Positions 1-9,568 are shown, counted from the first letter of the stretch. The stretch is 64,000 nt of DNA from DATKIY01 sp963726755 (GCA_963726755.1 CAVSDB010000001.1:1426001-1490000), one strand, 5' to 3'. A program made the numbers and translations. Notes: a model not told the origin generated them from the sequence alone.

Positions 1-337
1 TACGAGCGAGGCTGGCCGCCGAGGGGAACGACTCGCGGTATTGAGTGGGTGTCATCCCGTACGCCCTCGTGAAGCTTGAGGTGAACGACCCAACACTGGA
101 CAGACCAACCCTCATACAGATATCGGCGACCGAATAGTCAGTGCCCCGCAACAAAGTCGCCGCGCGCTCGAGTCGACGCGTCAGCAGGTAGGAGTGCGGG
201 GTCTCACCGAACGCGCGTCGAAACTCCCGGCTGAAGTGAGCTCGCGATAAGTGGGCAGCAGCTGCGAGGTCGTCAACGGTGAGGGGGTCGGTGTAACGAG
301 TGTCGGCAAGGTCCTTGGCCCGAACGAGCTGACGGAC
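1..337 (-). CDS. AraC-family transcriptional regulator, cut by the left edge
   Basis: The reverse strand encodes an AraC-type DNA-binding domain with two helix-turn-helix motifs. The first is read around DLAAAAHLSRAHFSREFRRA and the second around SVADICMRVGLSSVGSFTS, followed by the typical end of the second motif, AYGMTPTQYR. The family binds DNA as an activator or repressor. The protein runs off the left edge. No ATG, GTG or TTG precedes the first conserved residues (VRQLVRAKDLAD) in this frame, so the start is unresolved or masked by an indel; I begin at the first conserved codon. It lies just downstream of the methyltransferase on the same strand and may be co-transcribed with it. The effector is unknown. 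Confidence 0.8.
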
Positions 338-388
338 CGGAGACGGCAGCCGTTCGGGTCGAGGACACAGTCAGTCAGGGTAGGCGAG

Positions 389-1115
389 TCATTGCTTCCG
401 GGCGACAACCAGCAATTCGCCGTCGGAGTGACCAACTGGTTGGCGACCCACCCACCGAAGATCTGTTCGACGACAAACCCGGCCTCGTTCAACGACTGCG
501 TCAACTCCCCTTCACCGCGAAACCGCAGCGTGGCTGTGCTCTCCAGTTGGAGGCCATCCGAAAATTCGTAGTGCGTGCAGAAGCTGACCGTGTCGTCCGC
601 CTCGTCCGTGACCTCGGTCCACTCGATAACAGTCGAGCCGTCGGGCATCAGGACTTCGTCGCGTGACTCGGCTGTCCAGGTGTCCCACTCCCTAGCTCGC
701 GCGTCACGCATAGTCGAAGTGAGAAGCCGTCAGGAAGTAACGAGCGATGGAGCATCTGCCAGATTCCGACGACCAGTTCGGCGTCGTAAGAAGAACTGCG
801 ACACATGGCTCGTCATGACCACGGCAGCGAACGTTTCGTCAGGAAGCACGCCCGATGCGTCCTTCCGATCCAAGTCACGGGTTCCGCGCCACGCCGACGT
901 CGAGCGATGTTAAGCGAGGCGCGAGCGGGTCCACTCCAGTCACTTGGTAGCCGCGCTCGGACGAGTCCCATCGCCAGCCGACCGGTCCCACAACCGAGGT
1001 CGAGGACGTGCTGGGTTCCAACATCGGCTCGGTCGTGGTCGAACTCCCCCACCATCGAGACAAAGAAGTCGTCATCGCGCGACCACGCCGTCTCTTGGTT
1101 GTAGACCGCTACCAC
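389..1115 (-). CDS. Class I SAM-dependent methyltransferase (frameshifted)
   Basis: The motif I segment HVLDLGCGTGRLAMGL is followed, after a frame change, by GYQVTGVDPLAPRL (motif II with the acidic residue that binds the SAM ribose). A further frame gives the family segment DARAREWDTWTAESRDEV, then FRGEGELTQSLNEAGF, and the C-terminus SDGELLVVARKQ followed by TGA at 389-391. At least three one-base shifts are needed to read it through, with no in-frame stops otherwise. The likely start is GTG at 1115. The substrate is unknown. The layout matches small-molecule methyltransferases of about 240 residues. It is divergent from the TMEM175-like gene and upstream of the AraC regulator. Confidence 0.72.
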
Positions 1116-1169
1116 CGCGCGGGTCTTCAAACTCGGCGTGGTGCACGGCGTCAGCGCTCTACTCCGAGA

Positions 1170-1790
1170 ATGCCGAACTCGTCCGGCTACGCTGCCGCGG
1201 TGGACAAGGGTCGGCTCGAGGCATTTAGCGATGCAGTCATCGCCATCATCATCACGATCATGGTCTTGGAGTTGGCGCCTCCAAGTGACACGACGTGGGA
1301 TGCCTTGTGGGCATTGCGCTGGGTATTTTTCAGTTACGTACTCAGTTTCGTTTACCTCGGTATCTACTGGAACAACCACCACCACCTGATCAAGGCGGCC
1401 GACCGAATCACGGGCGGCGTGCTGTGGGCCAACCTGAACCTACTTTTCTGGCTCTCACTCTTCCCTTTCGCCACCGGCTGGATGGGTGAGCACGATTTCG
1501 CCGAAATCCCGACCGCGGTGTACGGAGTCGTCCTGCTCCTTGCGGGGATTGCATATTTCGTACTGCAGACCACCATCGTCGCCGCTCAACCCAACTCGAC
1601 CCTAGAGTCGGCACTTGGCCGGGACGTGAAGGGAAAGGCCTCTCCCGTTCTCTACGCCGTCGGGATCGTCTTAGCCTTCGTTAGTCCCTTGCTGTCGTTC
1701 GCCGTCTACACGTGTGTTGCGCTCATGTGGCTGATCCCGGACCGAAGACTCGAACCTCTCATCGTTCAGCCGGGAACTGACGATGACTGA
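1170..1790 (+). CDS. TMEM175 (DUF1211) family membrane protein, putative potassium channel
   Basis: The N-terminal signature RLEAFSDAVIAIIITIMVLE is the pore-lining helix motif of the TMEM175 family (F-S-D near the start of TM1). Further hydrophobic segments follow, with the family WNNHHHL motif after TM2, giving about six helices over roughly 200 residues. Bacterial homologues are potassium-permeable channels that work as tetramers in the cytoplasmic membrane. ATG at 1170 is used here; GTG at 1200, starting at VDKGRLEAF, is an equally plausible start that brings the FSD motif closer to the N-terminus, as in the family. The stop overlaps the start of the amine oxidase gene by 8 bases, implying translational coupling. 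Confidence 0.82.
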   Translation: MPNSSGYAAAVDKGRLEAFSDAVIAIIITIMVLELAPPSDTTWDALWALRWVFFSYVLSFVYLGIYWNNHHHLIKAADRITGGVLWANLNLLFWLSLFPFATGWMGEHDFAEIPTAVYGVVLLLAGIAYFVLQTTIVAAQPNSTLESALGRDVKGKASPVLYAVGIVLAFVSPLLSFAVYTCVALMWLIPDRRLEPLIVQPGTDDD

Positions 1791-3126
1791 TGTCGTAGTA
1801 GTCGGAGCTGGTTTCTCCGGGTTGGCAGCCGCGCGCACGTTGGCCAACGCAGGGTGTGAGGTTCTCGTCCTTGAAGCGGCCGACCGTGTGGGGGGTCGAA
1901 CCGATACCCGGCACGATGGAACGCGATGGATAGAACTTGGCGGTCAGTGGACCGGCCCTGGCCAGGATCGGGTACTTGAACTTGCCAAGCACTACTCAGT
2001 GGAGACGTTCGAAACTCCGAACGAGGGAATTGACCTCGCTGCGATCGGTGGTGTCGTCATGCCATCCGACGATGACCCCGGAATGGACGCGTTGGAGCAG
2101 GCCATCGGCCAGTTGGACGCCATGGCAGCAACCGTGCCCGCAGCTGAGCCCTGGTTAGCAGTTGATGCCGCTGAATGGGATGCGACTTCAGTGGCGACGT
2201 GGCTAGACACCGAAATCAAAGATGAACATGCCCGCCGAAGATTGCGGCAGGACCTTGGCGGCCTGATGACCGTCTCAACAGATCGGATGTCGCTGCTATC
2301 TCTGCTTCACGCCGCATGTACGAGTGGAACGTTGGCCGCCGCGATGGGGGTCGAGGGAGGAGCGCAGGAGCTTCGCTTGCTTGGTGGGATGCATCAACTT
2401 GCCCAACGGATGTCCGACGAACTTGGATCAGCAGTCCGACTCGATCACGAAGTTGTGCGCATCGACTCGACTTCAGCAGACGGATCGGCCACCGTTCACA
2501 CCGCAGAGCGGGCGTTCGACGCGAAACGGGTCGTAGTTGCCGCTCCCCCGTCGATCGTGGGTCGCATTCAGTTCAACCCCCGTCTTCCCGACTCCCACTC
2601 CGCCCTCCCCGCGGCAATGCCGATGGGATCTGTCATCAAAATTCAAGCGGTCTTCCAGCGGCCATTCTGGCGGGATGCTGGGTTCTCGGGCTTGGTGATA
2701 GACGACACCGGACCGTTCGGATTCACGATCGACAACAGTCCGCCTGACTCCGATGAAGGCGTCCTTGCGACCTTCCTGTCTGCTGACGTCGCCGTCGCGT
2801 TGGGGGACGCTCGGCTTGGCCACAACGCTTCCGACAAGCGGCAGTCAATGTTCGTCGACCACATCCGAACCGCCTTCGGGGCGGACATCCCGGATCCCGT
2901 GGACTACGTCGACCGAGACTGGGTGGCGCAACCATGGATCAAGGGCGGGTACTCAGGGATGATGACCCAGGGCCATTGGCTGACACTCGGTCCGTCGCTT
3001 CGAGAGCCCGTTGGTCCGCTGCACTGGGCATCGTCCGAACGCGCGACGATGTGGACCGGCTATGTCGAGGGCGCTCTTGAATCCGGAGAACGAGCCGCAA
3101 AAGAAGTGCTGGCGACCCTGACTTAG
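1783..3126 (+). CDS. Flavin-containing amine oxidase (monoamine oxidase family)
   Basis: This 447-residue protein opens with the FAD dinucleotide-binding motif VVVVGAGFSGLAAARTL, followed by the second FAD contact LEAADRVGGRT and the LGGQWTGP segment typical of monoamine-oxidase-like enzymes. The C-terminal GYVEGALESGERAAKEVL carries the glutamate-glycine motif that contacts the flavin. The family oxidises primary or secondary amines to imines and releases hydrogen peroxide; the substrate cannot be told from sequence. There is no signal peptide, so it is probably cytoplasmic. The start overlaps the TMEM175-like gene, so the two are probably expressed together. The frame is intact throughout. 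Confidence 0.9.
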   Translation: MTDVVVVGAGFSGLAAARTLANAGCEVLVLEAADRVGGRTDTRHDGTRWIELGGQWTGPGQDRVLELAKHYSVETFETPNEGIDLAAIGGVVMPSDDDPGMDALEQAIGQLDAMAATVPAAEPWLAVDAAEWDATSVATWLDTEIKDEHARRRLRQDLGGLMTVSTDRMSLLSLLHAACTSGTLAAAMGVEGGAQELRLLGGMHQLAQRMSDELGSAVRLDHEVVRIDSTSADGSATVHTAERAFDAKRVVVAAPPSIVGRIQFNPRLPDSHSALPAAMPMGSVIKIQAVFQRPFWRDAGFSGLVIDDTGPFGFTIDNSPPDSDEGVLATFLSADVAVALGDARLGHNASDKRQSMFVDHIRTAFGADIPDPVDYVDRDWVAQPWIKGGYSGMMTQGHWLTLGPSLREPVGPLHWASSERATMWTGYVEGALESGERAAKEVLATLT

Positions 3127-3183
3127 TGGAAGTCATCGCTAGGATCGCCTCAACGCCCTGGTTGCAATCGAGGAGGCTCGTAG

Positions 3184-4458
3184 ATGTCTGACTCAACGTC
3201 GACAGACACCGTGGTGCTGGCCCAACCAGGTCAAGACGACCGGTGGCGCTCGGTTGTCGCGATCATCTGTCTGGTTTTGGCTGTATTGCTTACCACCCCT
3301 GCCGCGCTGGCGTACTGGGGTCAGCGGACGCTCAACGATGGTCAACGCTACGTAGACACCGTCGGCCCGCTTGTCGACTCCCCCGAAGTGCAGCAGGCGA
3401 TCACCACGACGGTCGTAGATGCAATTCAGTCGCAGGTCGACGTCGAGGCGCTCATCAACCAGGCCTTCGCGGGTGTCATCACCGACCGACCCCGACTACA
3501 ACTCCTGGTTGGTCCCATCTCGGGGGCGGTTAACGGACTGATCGAGCGCGAAGTCGGAGACTTCGTTGCTTCCGACACGTTTAGAAACCTCTGGCTGCAA
3601 GCCAACGCCACGGCACAGGAAGCCTTGATTGCTCTGTTGAAGGGGGACAACACCGGAGCGGTGTCACTTCAAGGCGACCAGGTGGTGCTCGATCTGTCGA
3701 CTGTCATCGATCAGGTCAAACAACGGCTGGTCGACCGCGGTCTGACCATGGTTGAAAACGTCCCGATCCCGACCATCGACAAGCAAGTCGTGCTTCTCAC
3801 TGCACCAGAGCTCAAGCAGTTGCGCACCATCTACGCGTTCACCAACCCGATTGCACGGTGGGCGATCTGGGTCGTCGTGCTGCTCTACCTGGGCGCGTTC
3901 CTCTTCTCACGTCGCCGTCCCCGAATGAGCATGACGATAGGACTGCTGTTGGCTGCCAACGCGCTGCTGCTGGCCTTCGCATTGTCGGTTGGGCGGCAAC
4001 TCTTCATCAACGACCTTGCTGGAACGGTGTTCGGCCCAGCCAGTTCGGTGTTCTACGACACGCTGTTGAAGTACCTGGTCCGCGGTTGGCACGTGTTCGT
4101 CTGGCTCGGAGTTATTTTCATCGCCAGCGGCTGGTTCGCCGGACGTACTTCGTCCGGAGTGGCAGTCCGCCGCGCTACCTGCGGTGTGTTGGAAAGCGCC
4201 GGAGCAGCGATGTCGACCAGATCGGCAGCGTCGGCCGCTGGGTGGTCGGCAACGCCTTCTGGCTCCGGATCGTCGTCAGTCGTACTCGGCGCATTCGTCC
4301 TGGTCTGGGGAAACCAGATCTCACCGTCGCGGTTGTTGTGGTCAATGATTTTGATTGTCGGGTTGCTCGTGGGTATTCAGGTTCTCGTCGGAGCCGGGAA
4401 TGCGGAGGGAACCGAATCTGACAGCAACGAACCCGCTGACCCGGTGCTGTCGTCTTAG
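3184..4458 (+). CDS. Actinobacterial integral membrane protein of unknown function
   Basis: A strong ribosome binding site (gaggagg) precedes ATG 3184. The protein has an N-terminal helix (about residues 20-45), a large extracytoplasmic region of about 170 residues, and several helices after about residue 220. This architecture recurs in actinobacterial membrane proteins with no assigned role. Between about 4190 and 4270 the reading frame shows a serine/alanine-rich stretch unlike the rest, while an adjacent frame gives IGSVGRWVVGNAFWLRIVV, which fits the expected transmembrane pattern. I infer two compensating indels there, so about 25 residues of the direct translation are probably wrong. 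No function is assigned. Confidence 0.75.
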   Translation: MSDSTSTDTVVLAQPGQDDRWRSVVAIICLVLAVLLTTPAALAYWGQRTLNDGQRYVDTVGPLVDSPEVQQAITTTVVDAIQSQVDVEALINQAFAGVITDRPRLQLLVGPISGAVNGLIEREVGDFVASDTFRNLWLQANATAQEALIALLKGDNTGAVSLQGDQVVLDLSTVIDQVKQRLVDRGLTMVENVPIPTIDKQVVLLTAPELKQLRTIYAFTNPIARWAIWVVVLLYLGAFLFSRRRPRMSMTIGLLLAANALLLAFALSVGRQLFINDLAGTVFGPASSVFYDTLLKYLVRGWHVFVWLGVIFIASGWFAGRTSSGVAVRRATCGVLESAGAAMSTRSAASAAGWSATPSGSGSSSVVLGAFVLVWGNQISPSRLLWSMILIVGLLVGIQVLVGAGNAEGTESDSNEPADPVLSS

Positions 4459-4475
4459 TCAGAACTGCGGCCGTC

Positions 4476-4481
4476 TAGGCT
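4476..4481 (+). promoter_or_regulatory. -10 box of a leaderless promoter for the HisA/PriA-like gene
   Basis: TAGGCT lies 7 nt before ATG 4489, so transcription would start at or next to the start codon. No Shine-Dalgarno sequence is visible between them. Confidence 0.55.
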
Positions 4482-4488
4482 GCTCGAC

Positions 4489-5259
4489 ATGTCCAACGAC
4501 AAGTTCACCCTCATAGTTGGTGTCGAGATCGCCAACGGTCAGGTCGAAGTCCTCAAGCACGGCGAGGCTGACGATTCACACTCGTTTGGCGACCCGGTAG
4601 CGGCCGCTAACCGCTGGATCAACGAGGGTGCTCCTTGGATCCACATCGCGGACCTCGATGCAGCAGCAGGTACCGGAAGCAACGCTGACCAGGTCGCTGC
4701 GACAGTCGCCGCATGCAAAGGTCGGGTCCACGTGCAACTTGCCGGCGGCATCCGTGACGACGAATCCCTACAGGCTGCGTTGGGTACCGGTGCACGACGC
4801 GTCGTGATCGACACCGCAGCACTGGCCAACCTCGACTGGGTCACCAAAGCGGTCGCGAATCACGATGACCGAGTTGCTATCGGGGTAACGGCGCATGACA
4901 AAGGTCTGTATGCGCCAAATTCACCGGCCCATGGACTCGACGTCGGACAGGTCCTCGACCAACTGCGTGGCGCCGGCTGCAACAACTACGTTGTGACAGA
5001 TGTAGACGCAAAGGGACTTCGTCACAGGTCGGAACGTCACGTGTTGAACCTCGTCCTACAACACACTCACTCTCACGTTGTTACGTGTGGCGGTATCTCG
5101 CGTCTGCAGGATCTCCATGCGCTCACCGAAGTCGTGCCGCGTGGGCTGTCTGCAGTGGTGGTCGACCGTGCTCTCTACACCGACGCGTTCACGTTGGCCG
5201 AGGCCATCGCCACGCTTGAGGACCGCTACGACCTGTACCACTGGGGTCCGCCGCAGTGA
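4489..5259 (+). CDS. HisA/PriA-like TIM-barrel protein with altered active site
   Basis: The 256 residues align along their length with phosphoribosyl isomerase A, the actinobacterial HisA/TrpF enzyme. The two phosphate loops are kept (AGGIRDD at 85-91 and GGISRLQDL near 203), as are HIADLDAA near 52-59, VVTDVDAKG at 168-176 and DRALYTDAFTL near the end. The general acid Asp of the second half (D171) is present. The first-half catalytic Asp (PAVDV in PriA) is replaced by Glu in VGVEI (E13), and the following arginine of the usual AVRL is missing. No his or trp genes are nearby. It may be a paralogue with a changed substrate or a non-catalytic binding protein; histidine biosynthesis is not certain. 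It is probably translated from a leaderless mRNA. Confidence 0.8.
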   Translation: MSNDKFTLIVGVEIANGQVEVLKHGEADDSHSFGDPVAAANRWINEGAPWIHIADLDAAAGTGSNADQVAATVAACKGRVHVQLAGGIRDDESLQAALGTGARRVVIDTAALANLDWVTKAVANHDDRVAIGVTAHDKGLYAPNSPAHGLDVGQVLDQLRGAGCNNYVVTDVDAKGLRHRSERHVLNLVLQHTHSHVVTCGGISRLQDLHALTEVVPRGLSAVVVDRALYTDAFTLAEAIATLEDRYDLYHWGPPQ

Positions 5260-5271
5260 CGGGGCAGCGCC

Positions 5272-5823
5272 GTGAACTTGTATCAGCAGACTCCAGCCGG
5301 TCGACCGATATCGCTGCTGTTCATCGTTGCCGCTGTGATGTCACTAGCGGGGTGTAGCGACAGCGCGAGTCCCAATGCTGGCAGCTCGTCCGCCGCCACC
5401 ACTTCCATCGCGCCCACTACATCGTCGGCTTCCCCGAGTTCGACGAAGTCCAACAAAGCATCAAGCAGCCCGAGCGCAACGATCGAAAAGTTGACCACGT
5501 ACACCGAGCGCGATGACGGCTCCAAGGTGCGCACCAAAGTTGGAGACCAGTTCATGGTCGCCCTCGGTGGGAACAGCAAAATCACCGACAACTGGAACAT
5601 GCAGACCGGATATGGGCTCTCAGTGGTGACTACTAGTTGGGACCCCACACAGATTCCGCGTCCGCCGACGGTGCGCGGCGCCGACGGGACGGAAACCTGG
5701 ACTCTACAAACCACCAAACCAGGCACATTCACCCTCGACGCGACGTGCTTTGGCAAAGGGCAATACGGAGGCGTCCTTTCAGAGTTCCAGATGGTTGTGG
5801 TCGCGTCCAAGCCACGCAAGTAG
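5272..5823 (+). CDS. Secreted lipoprotein, chagasin/I42-like C-terminal domain suspected
   Basis: GTG 5272 opens a signal sequence with the lipobox LAGC (cleavage before Cys about residue 28), so the product should be anchored to the outer face of the membrane. A Ser/Thr/Ala-rich linker of about 40 residues follows. The remaining domain reads VGDQFMVALGGN, then TGYGL, then ADGTETWTLQTTKPGTFTLD. This spacing resembles the inhibitory-loop layout of the chagasin (I42) protease inhibitor fold, but the NPTTGY loop is not conserved, so the match is only suggestive. It sits 12 nt after the HisA-like gene and may be in the same transcript. Confidence 0.65.
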   Translation: MNLYQQTPAGRPISLLFIVAAVMSLAGCSDSASPNAGSSSAATTSIAPTTSSASPSSTKSNKASSSPSATIEKLTTYTERDDGSKVRTKVGDQFMVALGGNSKITDNWNMQTGYGLSVVTTSWDPTQIPRPPTVRGADGTETWTLQTTKPGTFTLDATCFGKGQYGGVLSEFQMVVVASKPRK

Positions 5824-5925
5824 TGCACCAGCGATCTGCCCTTCAACAAATTTCAGCATTCACCGGACGCGGCCCGCTGTCCCCAGTAACTTGGAGCGGC
5901 CTACTCAACAACCCTTGGAGACCCC

Positions 5926-6432
5926 ATGCGTCGCCCACTGACAGTTGTCGCCTTCGCGTGTAGCGCAGTGATTCTCAGCGCAGGACTGGCAGGAGCGGAC
6001 TCCCAAACAGTCGCGGGAGACAAGTACGGCGGGACTATCGGCGACATTAAGAAAATAGTGGTCGACAATGGGAAAAACGCCGTGACCACCAAAGTCTTCG
6101 GGTTGGGGAAACCGTGCGGCGGCGCCAAGAGCCTCACTGTGAGCGTGCAGAGCACGGGGGGTAAGACCCTCTACCGGGGCGAGGCGGGCTGCTACTCAGG
6201 CGGCACTGGCCTCGAGTGGATCATCGGTTTGTACGACAAGGCCGGTGACCCGGTCAAATGCCGCAACTTCGACATCGGCCGCACCGCGAAGACGGGCGCA
6301 TACACGGTTGTGATGCCACGCAGTTGTCTCGACAATGCGCCCGACAAGATCAAGGTCGAGGTCGACGGCGTGAACTGGAATTCGGTCACGGGTGGGCACG
6401 CGGGGCCGACCAAGGCGCTCGGGCGCGGATAG
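5926..6432 (+). CDS. Secreted protein of unknown function
   Basis: A signal peptide (MRRPLTVV... ending AGLAGADS) suggests export and cleavage near residue 25. The mature part has four cysteines that could form disulfides (in KPCGGA, AGCYSGG, VKCRNF and RSCLDN) and no membrane segment. The start ATG is preceded by GGAG about 7 nt upstream. The gene converges with the large cyclase gene, with about 34 nt between stops. I recognise no domain. Confidence 0.7.
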   Translation: MRRPLTVVAFACSAVILSAGLAGADSQTVAGDKYGGTIGDIKKIVVDNGKNAVTTKVFGLGKPCGGAKSLTVSVQSTGGKTLYRGEAGCYSGGTGLEWIIGLYDKAGDPVKCRNFDIGRTAKTGAYTVVMPRSCLDNAPDKIKVEVDGVNWNSVTGGHAGPTKALGRG

Positions 6433-6466
6433 CGGCGTCGTCGCGGGAGCGCGTCAGGGACGATCC

Positions 6467-9400
6467 CTAGATGGCCTCTAGGAGTTCCACAACTCGTGCA
6501 ACGCCTGCACGATTGTCCTGACTCGTGTGAATCGCCAACGCCGATTGCCAGAGTTCGCGCGCCTCGTCTCGCCGACCACTACGCCTGACAATCGCGGCCA
6601 ACTGCTCCAAAGTCGTTGCACGCAAAATCCAACTCTCGGTGGACGCAGCCAGCTCAGCGCCTTCTCTCGCCACGCTCTCCGCCTCGCGCAACCTACCTCG
6701 CAGTTTCAGACCAAGCGCCTCGGCCATTCGGTCAAGGATGCGGGATTCCGCGTCAAGGACGACGGGTCGTTCGATTTCCTCCCACCTCTCAATCACGGCT
6801 AGCGCTTCGTCGTGCCGACCTTGCATATCTAAGGCCTGGGGAAGAATCAGTTGGCTTGACTGTCCCCAGATGTCACCGAGTTTCTGCATCGTCGCGACAG
6901 CGGATCTGATGGATCGCTCGGCGCCAACGGCGTCACCGAGTTCGAGCTGGGCATTCGCCATTGCCATCTTCTGCATGGCAAGTGGCCACTCCAGTCCATA
7001 CCTCTCCGCGTGGTCATTCCACTCGGCATGGCCCCGAGCGAACTCATCCGGATTCCCAGAAAATGCCTGCGCCGTTGCATTAGATGCCAGTCGGGCCAAC
7101 TGCCAGATAGGTCCGGACTCGGCGGCACAGGACTCGATCGCGCTCTGAACTCTGGCTGGAGCCAGATGCCCGCCACACAGATACAGACCCATATCCCCAC
7201 CGGCCTGCCACATCTCTCGAGCTCTGTTTGCCGACTCTGCTACCCGAACGGCATTCATGGTGCAGTCGAGGGCAGCAGAGAATCTCCCCAACACATAGTT
7301 GAGGTACTCCATCACCACCCAACCTTCGGCCAGTGCTCTTTCATCATTCACACCCTGCAGCCAGGTCACGATCTCTTCGGCTTGATTGATGAGCTCGACA
7401 ACCGCTTTGTCCTGCGTGCGCTGATACACGCCCTTCGCGGCTATCAGTTGTAACTCGATGCGAGCTCGTTGGACTTCGCTTCCGGTTCCCAGACTTGCTG
7501 CTGCCTCGTGAAGCAATCGTTCAGCATCTGTTACGCGACCGACCTCCATGAGCGAGACAGCTAACTCGGGGAGAAAGTCCGAACGTGCGGGGTCGGTGTT
7601 CTGCAGCAGGAGTGCAGCGCGACCCAGGAGGTCTGCTGCTGCGGTCAGGTCTAAAGCGTCGAATGCCCGCGCACCGGCCGACGCGTACCTTTCACCGGCT
7701 CGACGCTCGATCTCCATCGTTTCTTCGCCAGCGTCACCCAACTCACGGCGAAGCCGCGCGGCACGTTCAAGGTGAGCCGCGACGACCTCATCGGCGGGCT
7801 TTCCGATGCTCATCAGGTGATCGGCCAAACTGAGATGGAAGGCTGCCCTGTCTGCTTTTGGCGTTCGTCGCGACGCAGCGTCCTGAATGAGTGCATGAGC
7901 GAACTGCCACCGTTCGCCCTTAACCAATTTGACCAGAGTGCGCTGTTCGAGGTGTTCGAGGACATCGACCACCTCGGTCTGGTTCAGTGTTGGGTCCAAT
8001 GCAAGGAGCGTCCCGACGTGAAATTGGCGACCTTCGACTGCCGCAAAATCCAAAACGCGTGATTCGAGGGTGGTGAGGTGATCGAGTCTGGACGCCACCA
8101 ACGCTCGTAGCGTCGGCGGGATATCGGAGGAACCGTCCGTGTCCCTGTGCTCTGAGATCCTTGCCGCCAACTGCTCCAGGTAGAGCGGATTGCCTTCGGA
8201 AGCCGAAGTGAGTCGACGTCGCAAATTCGAGTCTGCCGTTACTAATAGATGCGTCGCCAACTCCTCCGCATCGCGCTCGTCGAGTGGACCCAACGTGATG
8301 GAAACGGCCCTCGGCTTCCCACCACCCCACGATGGTCTTTGCTCCAGGAGTTCAGGGCGAGCGGTGCACACGATCAGTACTGAGCCGCGCACCGAGGCCA
8401 CCACGCGGTCTAGCAGATCGAGCAGTGGATCACCCCCGAAGTGCACGTCTTCAACGATGACCACTACGGGACTGACGTCGGTGAGCGATTCAAGGAAACG
8501 ACGTAGCGCCCAGGCCACGTCACCGGCAACCAACGACTGGTCAGCACCGAGTAGTGATGCGAGTCGGTCTACCACGACCGCCGAATCAGGTTGACCCCTG
8601 AGAATTTCGCGCAGTTCAGTCACTACGTCGTCAGCATCTTCGACTGCTGTCGCTGCCTGAAGGAGATCCACTACCGGCGCATAGGCAATGTCTTCGCCGT
8701 AGCTCGGGGTTGTTCCCACCAACACCCTCGCGTCGGCATCAAGTTCGGAACTGAGTTGCTCGACAACCCGTGACTTTCCGATGCCGGGCACACCGAGAAT
8801 TGTCACCAGCACCGGTGCCTGTTCGGCTACGCACTCGTCAAAGGCACCGCGCAGAGCTTTGAGTTGACGTTCCCGCCCCACAAAGGGCTGCGAGTGGTGT
8901 TTGCGAGTTTGATCTGTCACCCCGGTCAAGACGAAAGCTCGTTCAGGACTGGCTTTCCCTTTCAGCGTGATCGGAGGTACCGGCTGCATCAACGCACACT
9001 CTGCGAGTAACTCCGCAGCCGCGGCGCCGACGAGTATCGCGCCTGGTTCAGCGGCTGACTGAAGTCGGGCCGCAGTGTTGAACGTGTCTCCCCCAATGGT
9101 TCCCACATGCGAATTGGCCGGATCGAGAACCACATCTCCGGTCTGGATCCCGACTCGAACCTGAAGGGCAACGTCGAGTCGTGCCAAGGCGGCGTTAACG
9201 TCCGGCATTGCTCGCTGCAACTCCACGGCAGATCGAGCGGCGCGCAACGCGTCGTCCTCATGCGCGGTGGGAACGCCAAAGACCGCAACGACCGCGTCGC
9301 CGAGGTATTTCTCGACTTGACCACCATGACGAGCGACAACTTCGCGAACAGCGTCGAAGAACTGCTCTAGGACGACTCGCAAACTCTCCGGATCGAGCCG

Positions 9401-9556
9401 CTCCCCCAGCACGGTGGAGTCGACGAGGTCACAAAACATGACCGTGACAACTCTGCGTTCGCGAAGTGCGACTTCAACATCTAGCGGTAGTCCGCACTGC
9501 GAGCAGAAGCGTGCCTGATCGGCGTTCTCATCTCCGCACGACGGGCACGGTCGCAT
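6467..9556 (-). CDS. Adenylate/guanylate cyclase domain - AAA ATPase - TPR regulatory protein
   Basis: This 1029-residue multidomain protein begins with a zinc ribbon (C4, C7, C18, C21). A class III nucleotidyl cyclase domain follows (VVTVMFCDLVDST, metal ligand D43; YLGDAVVAVFG, metal ligand D87). Next is a STAND/AAA NTPase with Walker A GVPGIGKSR near residue 260 and Walker B VVVIVEDVHFGGD. The C-terminal half of about 500 residues is helical and TPR-like. Related proteins often carry a LuxR HTH at the end; this one does not. Both cyclase metal aspartates are present, so cyclic nucleotide synthesis is possible, presumably gated by the NTPase and TPR sensor. The frame is intact over 3.1 kb. 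The start is set by a leaderless promoter immediately upstream. Confidence 0.9.
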   Translation of the reverse strand: MRPCPSCGDENADQARFCSQCGLPLDVEVALRERRVVTVMFCDLVDSTVLGERLDPESLRVVLEQFFDAVREVVARHGGQVEKYLGDAVVAVFGVPTAHEDDALRAARSAVELQRAMPDVNAALARLDVALQVRVGIQTGDVVLDPANSHVGTIGGDTFNTAARLQSAAEPGAILVGAAAAELLAECALMQPVPPITLKGKASPERAFVLTGVTDQTRKHHSQPFVGRERQLKALRGAFDECVAEQAPVLVTILGVPGIGKSRVVEQLSSELDADARVLVGTTPSYGEDIAYAPVVDLLQAATAVEDADDVVTELREILRGQPDSAVVVDRLASLLGADQSLVAGDVAWALRRFLESLTDVSPVVVIVEDVHFGGDPLLDLLDRVVASVRGSVLIVCTARPELLEQRPSWGGGKPRAVSITLGPLDERDAEELATHLLVTADSNLRRRLTSASEGNPLYLEQLAARISEHRDTDGSSDIPPTLRALVASRLDHLTTLESRVLDFAAVEGRQFHVGTLLALDPTLNQTEVVDVLEHLEQRTLVKLVKGERWQFAHALIQDAASRRTPKADRAAFHLSLADHLMSIGKPADEVVAAHLERAARLRRELGDAGEETMEIERRAGERYASAGARAFDALDLTAAADLLGRAALLLQNTDPARSDFLPELAVSLMEVGRVTDAERLLHEAAASLGTGSEVQRARIELQLIAAKGVYQRTQDKAVVELINQAEEIVTWLQGVNDERALAEGWVVMEYLNYVLGRFSAALDCTMNAVRVAESANRAREMWQAGGDMGLYLCGGHLAPARVQSAIESCAAESGPIWQLARLASNATAQAFSGNPDEFARGHAEWNDHAERYGLEWPLAMQKMAMANAQLELGDAVGAERSIRSAVATMQKLGDIWGQSSQLILPQALDMQGRHDEALAVIERWEEIERPVVLDAESRILDRMAEALGLKLRGRLREAESVAREGAELAASTESWILRATTLEQLAAIVRRSGRRDEARELWQSALAIHTSQDNRAGVARVVELLEAI

Positions 9557-9562
9557 GTGCCG

Positions 9563-9568
9563 ATCCTA
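9563..9568 (-). promoter_or_regulatory. -10 box of a leaderless promoter for the cyclase/AAA gene
   Basis: On the reverse strand TAGGAT stands 6 nt before the ATG at 9556, with no ribosome binding site between. The same 38-bp arrangement occurs in near copy at 19245-19282 upstream of a zinc-ribbon gene. Confidence 0.6.

Noticed and set aside
5272..5823. Firm assignment as a chagasin protease inhibitor
   Set aside because: The spacing resembles I42 proteins but the NPTTGY loop is not conserved, so only a resemblance is reported.
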